DNA of 64,000 nucleotides from Algoriphagus marinus. GTDB lineage: Bacteria > Bacteroidota > Bacteroidia > Cytophagales > Cyclobacteriaceae. The DNA is taken from the NCBI RefSeq assembly GCF_001936475.1, contig NZ_MSPQ01000005.1:248001-312000 (forward strand), given 5' to 3'. Below are positions 1-7,509 of the stretch, piece by piece (the stretch's first letter is position 1; every line of letters begins with the position of its first letter). Both the position numbers and the translations under genes were made by a program. The notes beneath the pieces were generated by a model that was given only the letters and a program-made list of their open reading frames with translations, was not told the DNA's origin and made no database searches.

Positions 1-60
1 AAAACCCACCTGAAAAAGTTTTTGGAGTTTCTTGAAACTAAATGCGGGGTCCAAACCTAA
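1..60 (+). CDS. Possible 3' end of an upstream gene
   Basis: Frame 1 is open from the window edge for 19 codons, with a basic and acidic amphipathic composition (starting KTHLKKFLEF), and stops with TAA at 58-60. It could be the C-terminus of a protein encoded to the left. It is far too short to recognise and may be chance. The following 170 bases to hsdM hold no other gene. Confidence 0.25.
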   Translation, partial: KTHLKKFLEFLETKCGVQT

Positions 61-145
61 TTTAAAACAGTTTTAGATCTTTGGCACTTTGTCTTTCAAC
101 CTAAAACGCTATTTTTAAGCAACCAAAAACTTTTTGGAGCTTCTT
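13..145. repeat. Imperfect 21-bp direct repeat upstream of hsdM
   Basis: Positions 13-33 and 125-145 share 19 of 21 bases, differing only at the sixth base (G or C) and the sixteenth (T or C). Each copy contains an A5-S-T5 near-palindrome followed by GGAG. The spacing is 112 bp and the second copy ends 85 bp before the hsdM start. They might be binding sites or a small duplication; no function can be assigned. Confidence 0.4.
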
Positions 146-230
146 CCTGATTGAGCAAGTGCAACAGCTTTTCTATAATGCGCTCTGAGCTAGTATCAAT
201 AGAGGTTTTCATAAAACACAAAAAACGCTT

Positions 231-1799
231 ATGTCCGAAGATCATAAACGCCAACTGGAAAGCCAGCTCTGGGGAATAGCCAACCTACTCCGTGGAAAAA
301 TCTCCGCTGATGACTATCGTGACTATATCCTCGGCTTTATTTTCTACAAATACCTCTCGGAAAAGCAATACCGCTATGCGAATACTTTACTCGAAGGCGA
401 GGCTACCACAGACTACAAAGACCTGAAAGACTCAGCCCTGATCAAGGCGATCCAAGAAGAATCTTTGGAGACGCTTGGTTATTTCTTGCTTCCCACGGAG
501 CTATTTTCTTCCATCGCTTCCAAAGGCAATGCCGATACAGAATCTGAAAGCAACTACATACTCGAAGACCTCAAAGCAGTCCTCAACCATATCGAGCAAA
601 GCACGATGGGAACCGAATCTGAGGAAGACTTCAACGCGCTCTTTGAAGACCTAGACTTAAACTCAACCAAGATCGGTCGTACGGTAGGTGCCCGAAATGC
701 AGTAATCGTACAGATTCTGAATCACCTGAATAAGATCGACTTCAAGCTGGAAGACATCGAATCGGATGTACTTGGAGACGCTTACGAATTCTTGATCGGC
801 AAATTTGCTGCAGGAGCAGGCAAATCAGCGGGAGAATTCTACACCCCGCAGCAAGTCTCAAAAATTCTGGCCAAGCTGGTCACCACGGGTAAAACCAAAC
901 TCAAATCGGTCTATGATCCTACTTGCGGCTCTGGTTCGCTTTTGCTCCGGGTGGCCAAAGAGGCTGAGGTATCCGAGTTTTTCGGACAGGAACTCAACCG
1001 CACTACCTACAACTTGGCGCGAATGAACATGATTCTCCATGATGTGCATTACCGTAACTTCAATATCCGACAGGAGGACACTTTGGAAAACCCCATGCAC
1101 CGGGATCGTCGATTTGAAGCCATCGTGGCTAATCCTCCTTTCTCGGCACATTGGAAGGGAGACGAAAACCCACTTTATTCCAATGACGAGCGATTCAGCC
1201 AGTATGGGCGACTGGCACCAAAGACCAAAGCAGACTTTGCTTTTCTACAACACATGCTTTTCCAGCTGGCGGACAACGGCATCATGGCCAGCGTCTTTCC
1301 ACACGGCGTACTTTTCCGTGGAGGAGCTGAAGGCCTGATCCGAGAGTATCTGATCAAGGAGATGAATGTACTCGATGCGGTCATCGGACTTCCTGCGAAT
1401 ATCTTCTATGGCACTTCCATCCCGACTTGTATCGTAGTGCTAAAGAAATGCAGAGAGCAGGATGATAACATCGTCTTTATCGATGCAAGCGGAAGCGATC
1501 ACTTTATCAAAGTGGGAAATCAAAACGAACTTCGAGAGGAAGATGTGGAGGAAATCATCGAAACCTACCGAACCCGAGCGACAAAGGACAAATACAGCTA
1601 TGTGGCAACACTCGCCGAAATCGCCGAGAACGACTACAACCTAAATATCCCGCGCTATGTGGACACCTTCGAGGAGGAAGATGCCATCAATTTAGATGAA
1701 GTGGCAGAAGAACTGGTACAACTGGACTCTGAGCTGAAATCCAATGAGGTTTCACTGATCGGTTTCTGTAAGGAACTGGGAATCAAAACACCTTTTTGA
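231..1799 (+). CDS. hsdM: Type I restriction-modification methyltransferase subunit HsdM
   Basis: HsdM is the N6-adenine methyltransferase subunit of a type I system and acts in the cytoplasm with HsdS and HsdR. The 522-aa protein has the helical HsdM N-terminal domain (about residues 7-130, including LRGKISADDYRDYILGFIFY), the family signature GEFYTPQQV near residue 202, the SAM-binding motif DPTCGSGSLLLR near 230 and catalytic motif IV NPPF near 305. Length is normal for the family. The ATG at 231 is preferred because the domain begins at once. The stop TGA overlaps the hsdS ATG by one base (TGATG), showing translational coupling. Its base composition looks more GC-rich than the core genes further right, consistent with transfer. 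Confidence 0.95.
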   Translation: MSEDHKRQLESQLWGIANLLRGKISADDYRDYILGFIFYKYLSEKQYRYANTLLEGEATTDYKDLKDSALIKAIQEESLETLGYFLLPTELFSSIASKGNADTESESNYILEDLKAVLNHIEQSTMGTESEEDFNALFEDLDLNSTKIGRTVGARNAVIVQILNHLNKIDFKLEDIESDVLGDAYEFLIGKFAAGAGKSAGEFYTPQQVSKILAKLVTTGKTKLKSVYDPTCGSGSLLLRVAKEAEVSEFFGQELNRTTYNLARMNMILHDVHYRNFNIRQEDTLENPMHRDRRFEAIVANPPFSAHWKGDENPLYSNDERFSQYGRLAPKTKADFAFLQHMLFQLADNGIMASVFPHGVLFRGGAEGLIREYLIKEMNVLDAVIGLPANIFYGTSIPTCIVVLKKCREQDDNIVFIDASGSDHFIKVGNQNELREEDVEEIIETYRTRATKDKYSYVATLAEIAENDYNLNIPRYVDTFEEEDAINLDEVAEELVQLDSELKSNEVSLIGFCKELGIKTPF

Positions 1800-3100
1800 T
1801 GATAAGCGAAAAAAGAAACGTGCCAAAGCTAAGGTTCGAAGGCTTAACAACTCCATGGAAAAGAATTTCTCTGGGAAATATTTCTCGACTAATAACCAAA
1901 GGGACAACTCCTAAGCAATTTATAGAAGGTGATGTGGTTTATGTTAAAATTGAGAGTCTAAACGGTCATGTGATCGAAAGAAGACAATGTGCTTCAATTG
2001 ACGAATCGACTCATCTTAAAGAACTTAAGCGATCTATTCTTGAAGAAGACGACATACTTTTTGCAATAGCTGGCGCAACTGTGGGAAAAATTGGAGTCGT
2101 ACAAAAGGAAATTCTTCCAGCAAATACGAACCAGGCTTTAGCGATAATTCGCCTTTCGAATAAAGAGGCTGTCAACTTTATATTTCAGATCTTGACCTCA
2201 AGGGTCATGAAAAACTACATATATGAAAGTGTAAGCGTTGGAGCACAGCCAAACCTCAGCCTCAAACAGATTTCTGATTTCACCTTTTTCGTCCCCTCAC
2301 TCCCAGAGCAGCAGAAGATCGCCGAGTTTCTGACAGCCGTGGACAAGCGGATTGCCTTGCTGGAGCAGAAAAAAGAGAAGCTCGAATCCTACAAAAAAGG
2401 GGTAATGCAGCAGCTCTTTCCCTCGACAGGCTCGGGACAAGTACCGAAGATCCGCTTCAAGCAAGACGACGGTTCGGAGTTTCCTGATTGGGAAGAGAAG
2501 AAGTTGGGGGAGATTTACGAGTTCAGAACCACCAACTCATTTTCCAGAGAAAAGCTGAATTATGAGTCTGGAGAATTCAGAAACATCCACTATGGCGACA
2601 TCCACACCAAATTCCCAACACTTTTAGATTTGGAGCAGGTTAATCTCCCCTTTGTGAATGATGATGTAGAAATTCGAAAAACAGTTTCGGAAAACTTGGT
2701 GGAGGCTGGGGACTTGGTGATTGCTGATGCATCCGAAGATTATGCCGACATCGGAAAGACCATCGAAGTGATCAATGTAAAGGAACAGAGAGTTCTTTCA
2801 GGCCTTCACACCCTACATGCAAAACGTAGTCAGACAAACATTCAAGTAGGCTTTGGCGGGTACCTTATGAAGTCAGAAGGAATTCGGAGTCAGGTCAAGA
2901 AAATCGCACAAGGAACGAAAGTCCTAAGTATTTCCGTAGCAAGAATGAGAGAGCTTAGCTTGAGCCTTCCATGTTTGGAAGAACAGAAAAAAATCGTCCA
3001 GTTTCTGACAGGCTTGGACAGAAATATGGAAAACCTAAACCAACAGATCAACCAAACGCAGACCTGGAAGAAGGGGCTGCTGCAAAAGATGTTTGTGTGA
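1799..3100 (+). CDS. hsdS: Type I restriction-modification specificity subunit HsdS
   Basis: HsdS recognises the bipartite DNA target and holds the HsdM subunits. The 433-aa protein has two target-recognition domains, each opening with a similar VPKxRF...W segment (about residues 8-20 and 216-235) and each followed by a helical spacer. The spacers begin LPEQQKIAEFLTAVDKRI and LEEQKKIVQFLTGLDRNM and end in KKGVMQQLF and KKGLLQKMF. The ATG at 1799 overlaps the hsdM stop by one base; the preceding TTG at 1796 is a poorer start. The first recognition domain is noticeably more AT-rich than the second and than hsdM, as expected when recognition domains are exchanged between systems. Confidence 0.93.
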   Translation: MISEKRNVPKLRFEGLTTPWKRISLGNISRLITKGTTPKQFIEGDVVYVKIESLNGHVIERRQCASIDESTHLKELKRSILEEDDILFAIAGATVGKIGVVQKEILPANTNQALAIIRLSNKEAVNFIFQILTSRVMKNYIYESVSVGAQPNLSLKQISDFTFFVPSLPEQQKIAEFLTAVDKRIALLEQKKEKLESYKKGVMQQLFPSTGSGQVPKIRFKQDDGSEFPDWEEKKLGEIYEFRTTNSFSREKLNYESGEFRNIHYGDIHTKFPTLLDLEQVNLPFVNDDVEIRKTVSENLVEAGDLVIADASEDYADIGKTIEVINVKEQRVLSGLHTLHAKRSQTNIQVGFGGYLMKSEGIRSQVKKIAQGTKVLSISVARMRELSLSLPCLEEQKKIVQFLTGLDRNMENLNQQINQTQTWKKGLLQKMFV

Positions 3101-3112
3101 AACTAAGAAATC

Positions 3113-3937
3113 ATGACTAAAACTGAAAAAGTCGAAGCTTTAGATAAGCTAATAGCAGCACTCTTCTCGATGGAGGAAGAAGAAACCTACCATCGAGAGT
3201 TTGATTCGTGGAGGCAAAGAGTGCAACGTCAAATTTCTAAAATCTTTGAGAACGACCCTTTACCGGTACAACACTTTTTATCAATAAGACCCTTTAGAGC
3301 TAGTCTTTCCTCTTTCAGAGCCTATGGATCAAGCGAGGGATCAAAAAAACAAGTCTTCGAAAAAGTTCAGCAGTTTAGGACCTTTTTAGAATCTTTAAAG
3401 GACGAGATTCCTGACGATACACTTTATCACGATCAAGAAGTTGAGTCAAAAAATGTGAAAAAGATTTTCATTAGCCATGCTTCCAAAGACGACCTAATCG
3501 GAAAAGAAGTCATCAACTTGCTCCAACTTATTGGGATCAAGCACACCCAAATATTTTACACTTCTGCTGCTGGTTATGGAGTGCCACTTGGAAAAGACTG
3601 GGTAGAAACTTTGAAAAGTGAAGTCAGTAGCGAAGGAGTCGTGATATCATTGCTTTCCAACAACTACTTCACGAGCCAAATCTGCCTTCTTGAAATGGGA
3701 GCAACATGGGTATTGTCAAAGCTGCACATTCCGATATTGATACCACCACTTACTTTCAAGGATACCAACGACCTGATCAATGCGAATCAAGGATTTCAGA
3801 TTCTGGATGAGTTAAGATGGTCTTCACTCAAGCAAGATTTGGAAAAACTTTTTGGACTTGAACCAATGGACGGAGACAAGTGGGAGCCTCAAAGGGATAC
3901 CATTTTAGACCGCATAAACAAACTTTTAAGCCCATGA
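3113..3937 (+). CDS. TIR-domain protein embedded in the restriction locus
   Basis: A 274-aa protein with an N-terminal helical region (about 1-115, no recognised family) and a C-terminal TIR-like domain (about 118-235). The TIR features are the first strand and loop KKIFISHASKDD, the middle region GVVISLLSNNYFTSQ and the SQICLLEMG segment, which matches the S-x-x-C-x-x-E pattern carrying the catalytic Glu of NAD-hydrolysing TIR enzymes. Bacterial TIR proteins are commonly defence effectors that deplete NAD+ or make signalling nucleotides; this role is inferred here. It starts 12 bp after hsdS and its stop overlaps the next start (ATGA), so it is co-transcribed with hsdM and hsdS. There is no signal peptide or membrane segment. 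Confidence 0.8.
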   Translation: MTKTEKVEALDKLIAALFSMEEEETYHREFDSWRQRVQRQISKIFENDPLPVQHFLSIRPFRASLSSFRAYGSSEGSKKQVFEKVQQFRTFLESLKDEIPDDTLYHDQEVESKNVKKIFISHASKDDLIGKEVINLLQLIGIKHTQIFYTSAAGYGVPLGKDWVETLKSEVSSEGVVISLLSNNYFTSQICLLEMGATWVLSKLHIPILIPPLTFKDTNDLINANQGFQILDELRWSSLKQDLEKLFGLEPMDGDKWEPQRDTILDRINKLLSP

Positions 3938-5142
3938 TAGAGTCAAAGCTGCAAAATCTCTTAGGGCGAACAGGTGACCTGATCAAGTATCAGCGAGAAA
4001 TCGAACGTCTAAAAGGTGAGAAATTCAACGTGTTTACCATACTTCAGGTAGAGTCTAAAGAAAACCGAACGCATTCCAACTTCATCGCCGAACTTCTAAA
4101 TCCTGGGGGTTCTCATCAAAAAGAGAAGCGATTCCTCGAACTTTTCATGGAAATGCTCCCCGTAAAGCTGGAAGATTTTGACCTTGAAAAATGCTGGGTC
4201 AAAAAGGAACATCACGATGGGAAAATCGACTGGGAAGAAGGATCGGGAGGAAGAATTGACATCTTAATCAGTGATGGAACTCAAGAAATAAGGATCGAAA
4301 ACAAAGTATATGCGGGTGATGGGAACCTTCAGCTAGTTAGGTATCACAACTCCAAAGCGAAAAAAAGCACAATCCTATATCTTACCCTAGACGGCAGAGA
4401 AGCATCAAAGGAGAGTCGAGGTGAATTAGTCTCGGGAGAGGATTATCATCCGATTTCTTACAAAACCCATATCAATACTTGGCTGGAAGGTTGTCAAAAA
4501 GAGGCCTTCAATTCTCCGATTTTGAGAGAAACCATCCGCCAATATCAAATCTTAGTACAAAAACTGACTGGAACTATGGCGCAAGATGAACAGGAAAAAC
4601 TCAAAGGCCTGATTTTAGACAACTTGGAGGAGGCAGAAATGATTGCAAAAAACTATGTGAGTGCTAAAGCTTCCGTGGCAGAGTCTTTCAGAATTGACTT
4701 GAAAGAACACTTAAAACAAGAACTCCAACTTGAGTATGAGGTCACTATTGGAAACTCCCCCGTAGATACCATCTCCCAAATTTGGATCAAACCTAATGAC
4801 CCTCTTCCTAATAGAGTTTACATAGGGATCGACTCATTCAGTGTAGACCACACTAACTACAACCCAAAACTTGGGATAGGAAGTTATAATCCCGATGGTA
4901 AAAAGGGAAAACTCCACATAGAGCATGCGAAGAGCTTTGAATGGAATAGTGCTTGGTGGTTCGATCTTGAGGTTTTCCAAGATTTTGAACAAACCTCTAT
5001 TGAGTTTACCAGCAATGATTTTATCAAAAAGCTCAATACTGACGACTCTTTTCGAACGAAGTTAATCGAGTTTCTTACTGAGGAGATAAAGAGTTACTTG
5101 GCTAAGCAAGTTCCAAAGATCCGTGAATCCTTGAAAAGTTGA
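3934..5142 (+). CDS. PD-(D/E)XK nuclease superfamily protein
   Basis: A 402-aa cytoplasmic protein resembling the PDDEXK_4-type family found in defence islands. The N-terminal 40 residues form a helix followed by FNVFTILQVESKENRTHSN and FIAELLNP, typical of this family. The nuclease core is around residues 95-130: the Asp in GRIDILIS and the E-x-K in IRIENKV supply the D...ExK active site, followed by a conserved Q and Y (NLQLVRYHN). The C-terminal 200 residues are unassigned. The ATG at 3934 overlaps the stop of the TIR gene (ATGA), so the two are translationally coupled, and I read them as a functional pair. A longer reading from 3880 would overlap the TIR gene by 58 bp and is less likely. 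Confidence 0.8.
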   Translation: MIESKLQNLLGRTGDLIKYQREIERLKGEKFNVFTILQVESKENRTHSNFIAELLNPGGSHQKEKRFLELFMEMLPVKLEDFDLEKCWVKKEHHDGKIDWEEGSGGRIDILISDGTQEIRIENKVYAGDGNLQLVRYHNSKAKKSTILYLTLDGREASKESRGELVSGEDYHPISYKTHINTWLEGCQKEAFNSPILRETIRQYQILVQKLTGTMAQDEQEKLKGLILDNLEEAEMIAKNYVSAKASVAESFRIDLKEHLKQELQLEYEVTIGNSPVDTISQIWIKPNDPLPNRVYIGIDSFSVDHTNYNPKLGIGSYNPDGKKGKLHIEHAKSFEWNSAWWFDLEVFQDFEQTSIEFTSNDFIKKLNTDDSFRTKLIEFLTEEIKSYLAKQVPKIRESLKS

Positions 5143-5163
5143 AAAAGATAAAAACCTGATTAC

Positions 5164-5250
5164 ATGCAAAAATACTCCGTAAACCAACACCTGATCGAAA
5201 CGATTCTCTCCTGGGTTAAGTCCGGAGAAATTAAAGATGATAATGTATAA
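5164..5250 (+). pseudogene. Remnant of a DUF262 (GmrSD/DndB-like) gene, first 28 codons
   Basis: A 28-codon reading frame starts with ATG at 5164 and begins MQKYSVNQHLIETILSWVKS, ending GEIKDDNV and TAA. The first 23 residues strongly resemble the N-terminus of DUF262-domain proteins that often accompany type I restriction genes; in those, GEI is followed by the conserved IPxIQRPFVW segment with the catalytic-type motif. Here homology stops right after GEI, so the body of the gene has been deleted. It lies 21 bp after the nuclease gene, in the position of a normal cassette member. Identification rests on recall of the family sequence; confidence is moderate. Confidence 0.6.
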
Positions 5251-5297
5251 GATGGAGGAGAATTATTCTAGTTATAACAGCACTTTTCCCTAAACCT

Positions 5298-6119
5298 ATG
5301 GAAAATTCAACAGAGTCAGAAACCTCGAAACCAAAGCGATGGAGTCGATTTGCTGAAATCGCATTCGGAATGGTGGTTTTAGGAGTTTGTTGGTATTTCT
5401 TTTCAATACCTGAAGAAGGAAACTCCTGGGTCCATGTAGTTAGAATTCCTCTGCTTCTACTAGGAATGCTACTAGTAACAAGCCCATTTAGCAAATTTCT
5501 AAAAAAGTACTTCTTCACCAGAATATTTTACTGGGGATTGCAGCTTGTGGCAATTGTCGTATTCCTTTTAGTGTACGCTTTCTCATTATTTGGTAGAGTG
5601 ATGATCGCAATGATGTTTGTTTTTGTTTTGACCACAGTTCTTATATCAAAAACGTTAGAGTATCTAGAAATTCAAAACCCACTTGATACGGGTTTATTCC
5701 TAGCCTTCACACTATCCGCAATACTTTTTTCCTTCAAAGGAAACCAAATTGTAAACTGGCTAGCACTTAAAATGGAAGGGGGAGACTCCCAAAAAATAGA
5801 GGGTGATTTGAAGATCATCAACAAATATCTTGGTCACACACAAATCAAATATGTTATTTACTTACTCTACTTTGTTCTGATCATCGTATTTACTGTTCTT
5901 CACCTGATCGGTCGGCTTCCAAATGAAAATGATCAAAACTTTATGTTTCTCACTCTCCAGTCTTTCGCGGCATTCGTAGCATTTGACACCTTATTTGAAA
6001 AACGCTTACTAATGAAACCATGGCTTGACTTGGCACTGAGTATTGAAGGTGGCTATAGAGAGCTGAAAAAGAAACAACTAAAGGGTGCTTTCAGAGAAGG
6101 AGATGAGGAAAAAAGTTAA
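5298..6119 (+). CDS. Multi-pass membrane protein of unknown function
   Basis: A 273-aa protein with no family I recognise. It has about seven hydrophobic segments, near residues 15-35, 42-62, 75-97, 98-116, 128-143, 181-204 and 212-230, separated by short charged loops, with a hydrophilic loop at 145-178 and a Lys/Glu-rich C-terminus. There is no signal peptide. It lies 47 bp after the DUF262 remnant and on the same strand as the TIR and nuclease genes, so it may belong to the cassette, for example as a membrane-damaging effector, or may merely have been trapped. No regulatory signal is visible apart from the hairpin that follows it. Confidence 0.6.
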   Translation: MENSTESETSKPKRWSRFAEIAFGMVVLGVCWYFFSIPEEGNSWVHVVRIPLLLLGMLLVTSPFSKFLKKYFFTRIFYWGLQLVAIVVFLLVYAFSLFGRVMIAMMFVFVLTTVLISKTLEYLEIQNPLDTGLFLAFTLSAILFSFKGNQIVNWLALKMEGGDSQKIEGDLKIINKYLGHTQIKYVIYLLYFVLIIVFTVLHLIGRLPNENDQNFMFLTLQSFAAFVAFDTLFEKRLLMKPWLDLALSIEGGYRELKKKQLKGAFREGDEEKS

Positions 6120-6172
6120 AAAAACGAGAACAGTGCATTAGTGCAACTTTCTTTCCATATTTGTGTAACAGT

Positions 6173-6220
6173 ACACGCCACGCTACCCATAAGAACAGCG
6201 TCCCAGGGCGTGTCTTTTGC
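6173..6220 (+). terminator. Two-step hairpin after the membrane-protein gene, terminator-like
   Basis: ACACGCC at 6173-6179 pairs with GGCGTGT at 6207-6213, and the adjoining ACGCT (6180-6184) pairs with AGCGT (6197-6201), leaving a 5-nt bulge (CCCAG) and a 12-nt loop. A T-rich stretch (CTTTTGCTTTTT) follows. It lies about 50 bp after the stop of the membrane-protein gene, so termination is the simplest reading, although the T tract is broken. The rest of the 6120-6381 gap holds no gene. Confidence 0.45.
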
Positions 6221-6328
6221 TTTTTATCCCAGAAACTCTCAGAGTTTAAATCAGATTGATATAAACCTTTTTGGTTTGAAATAAACCAGAAAATAACAAC
6301 CCATCACATTTTTCTGGGAGAAACTTTG

Positions 6329-6346
6329 TTTCGTTTATTTCGTTTG
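6329..6346 (+). promoter_or_regulatory. Tandem TTTCGTTT repeat upstream of the toxin-antitoxin pair
   Basis: TTTCGTTTA (6329-6337) is followed directly by TTTCGTTTG (6338-6346), a 9-bp tandem repeat ending 35 bp before the antitoxin start. CTTTG at 6324-6328 could act as a Bacteroidota -33 box. Toxin-antitoxin operons are usually autoregulated by the DNA-binding antitoxin, so this repeat could be its operator. That is inference from position only. Confidence 0.3.
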
Positions 6347-6381
6347 TTAGATTAACATCTCAAACAATCATTCCTCACATC

Positions 6382-6828
6382 ATGTCTGAAACTCTAAAAA
6401 AACCTACCAAAAAAGAGCAGGAAAGTGCTAGAAAATCAGCTTCAAGTTTGAAAGAGATCATTTTTACTTTCAAGACCAGTGATGAACTTCTCATCCGAAT
6501 AGAAGGCGAATCAATTTCCATTCCAAGAACAGCTGTTGAACTTCTGGAGAAAGTGTTAGATCAAATGTCTAAGGGTAATTTCGTTGAAATCAGTTCAGTT
6601 TCAGAAGACCTCACTACTCAGGAAGCTGCAGACCTGTTGAAAGTATCTCGTCCGCATTTGGTAAAACTGTTGGAAACGGGTAAAATCCCCCACAAAATGG
6701 TAGGGACACATAGAAGAGTGAAACGTACAGATGTCCTTAACTACGAATCAGACCTGAAAGAAATCCGAAGAAGAAATCTTGAGATTTTAGCAAATGAAGC
6801 GCAGGAAATGAAACTTGGGTACGAATGA
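6382..6828 (+). CDS. Excisionase-type helix-turn-helix protein, likely antitoxin
   Basis: A 148-aa protein whose C-terminal half (about residues 70-125) is an excisionase/MerR-like DNA-binding domain: TTQEAADLLKVSRPHLVKLLE is the helix-turn-helix and the following GKIPHKMVGTHRRVKRTDVL is the usual wing. The N-terminal 65 residues are charged, with a short conserved-looking stretch (SISIPRTAVELLEKVL). It overlaps the following PIN-domain gene by 4 bp (ATGA), the normal arrangement of an antitoxin before its toxin. It should bind and neutralise the PIN protein and repress the operon; this is inferred from family behaviour. Upstream lies a TTTCGTTT tandem repeat. Confidence 0.8.
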   Translation: MSETLKKPTKKEQESARKSASSLKEIIFTFKTSDELLIRIEGESISIPRTAVELLEKVLDQMSKGNFVEISSVSEDLTTQEAADLLKVSRPHLVKLLETGKIPHKMVGTHRRVKRTDVLNYESDLKEIRRRNLEILANEAQEMKLGYE

Positions 6829-7403
6829 AGATAGTTGCTCTTCTGGATGCTTGTGTAATATATCCCGCCCCGATCCGTGATCTTTTATTGAGCTTTGCAG
6901 ATGCAGGTTTATTCAAACCGAAGTGGACTATTGAAATTCATGATGAATGGACTAGAAACCTTATTGAAAATCGATCTGATTTAGAACCAAAAAGAATCCG
7001 CCGAACTGTAGACATGATGGATGAAGCATTTCCAGATGCACTTGTTGAAGATTACGAAAACAACCTGCAAGCGTTAGAATTGCCAGATCCTGATGATAGG
7101 CATGTACTTGCTGCAGCAATTTATGCTGAGTCCAAATATCTAGTTACTGCAAATCTTAAAGATTTTCCTCTTGATCAATGTTTAGAACATGGGATAAACC
7201 CAATCCATCCAGATGACTTTACTTTGTTGCTTTTAGAGTCATCGATGGAAGTTGCTTTTGAGTGTTTCAAACAGATGGTCGCAAGGCTTAAAACTCCGCC
7301 ACAGAAGATTGAGCAAGTTTTAGAAACATTAGAAAAGTGTGGATTGGTCAAGACTGCCGAATATCTCACTCGGTTAAATCAGCGTGAGAATCTTGCATTT
7401 TAA
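6825..7403 (+). CDS. PIN-domain ribonuclease, likely VapC-like toxin
   Basis: A 192-aa PIN-domain protein. The first acidic residue of the fold lies at residue 8 in VALLDACVIYPAPIRDLLL. A second acidic cluster is DLEPKRIRRTVDMMDEAFPDA. The third is in LPDPDDRHVLAAAIYAESKYLVTAN, where DPDDRHVLAAA carries the conserved Asp and the following TANLKDFP is typical of PIN proteins. PIN toxins are Mg2+-dependent ribonucleases that cut tRNA, rRNA or mRNA. The start overlaps the antitoxin stop (ATGA). The protein is longer than a classical VapC of about 130 aa; the extra C-terminal helical region (130-192) fits the larger PIN family paired with excisionase-like antitoxins. Confidence 0.82.
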   Translation: MKIVALLDACVIYPAPIRDLLLSFADAGLFKPKWTIEIHDEWTRNLIENRSDLEPKRIRRTVDMMDEAFPDALVEDYENNLQALELPDPDDRHVLAAAIYAESKYLVTANLKDFPLDQCLEHGINPIHPDDFTLLLLESSMEVAFECFKQMVARLKTPPQKIEQVLETLEKCGLVKTAEYLTRLNQRENLAF

Positions 7404-7509
7404 ATACAATCTCAGAATTTGCTTCAGATCAACTAAATTCACATCTTAGCGCAAACAGAACCTTAGAAGCATACCGTAAGATCTGCACTCAGGTCATTTT
7501 TTCTTTTAG

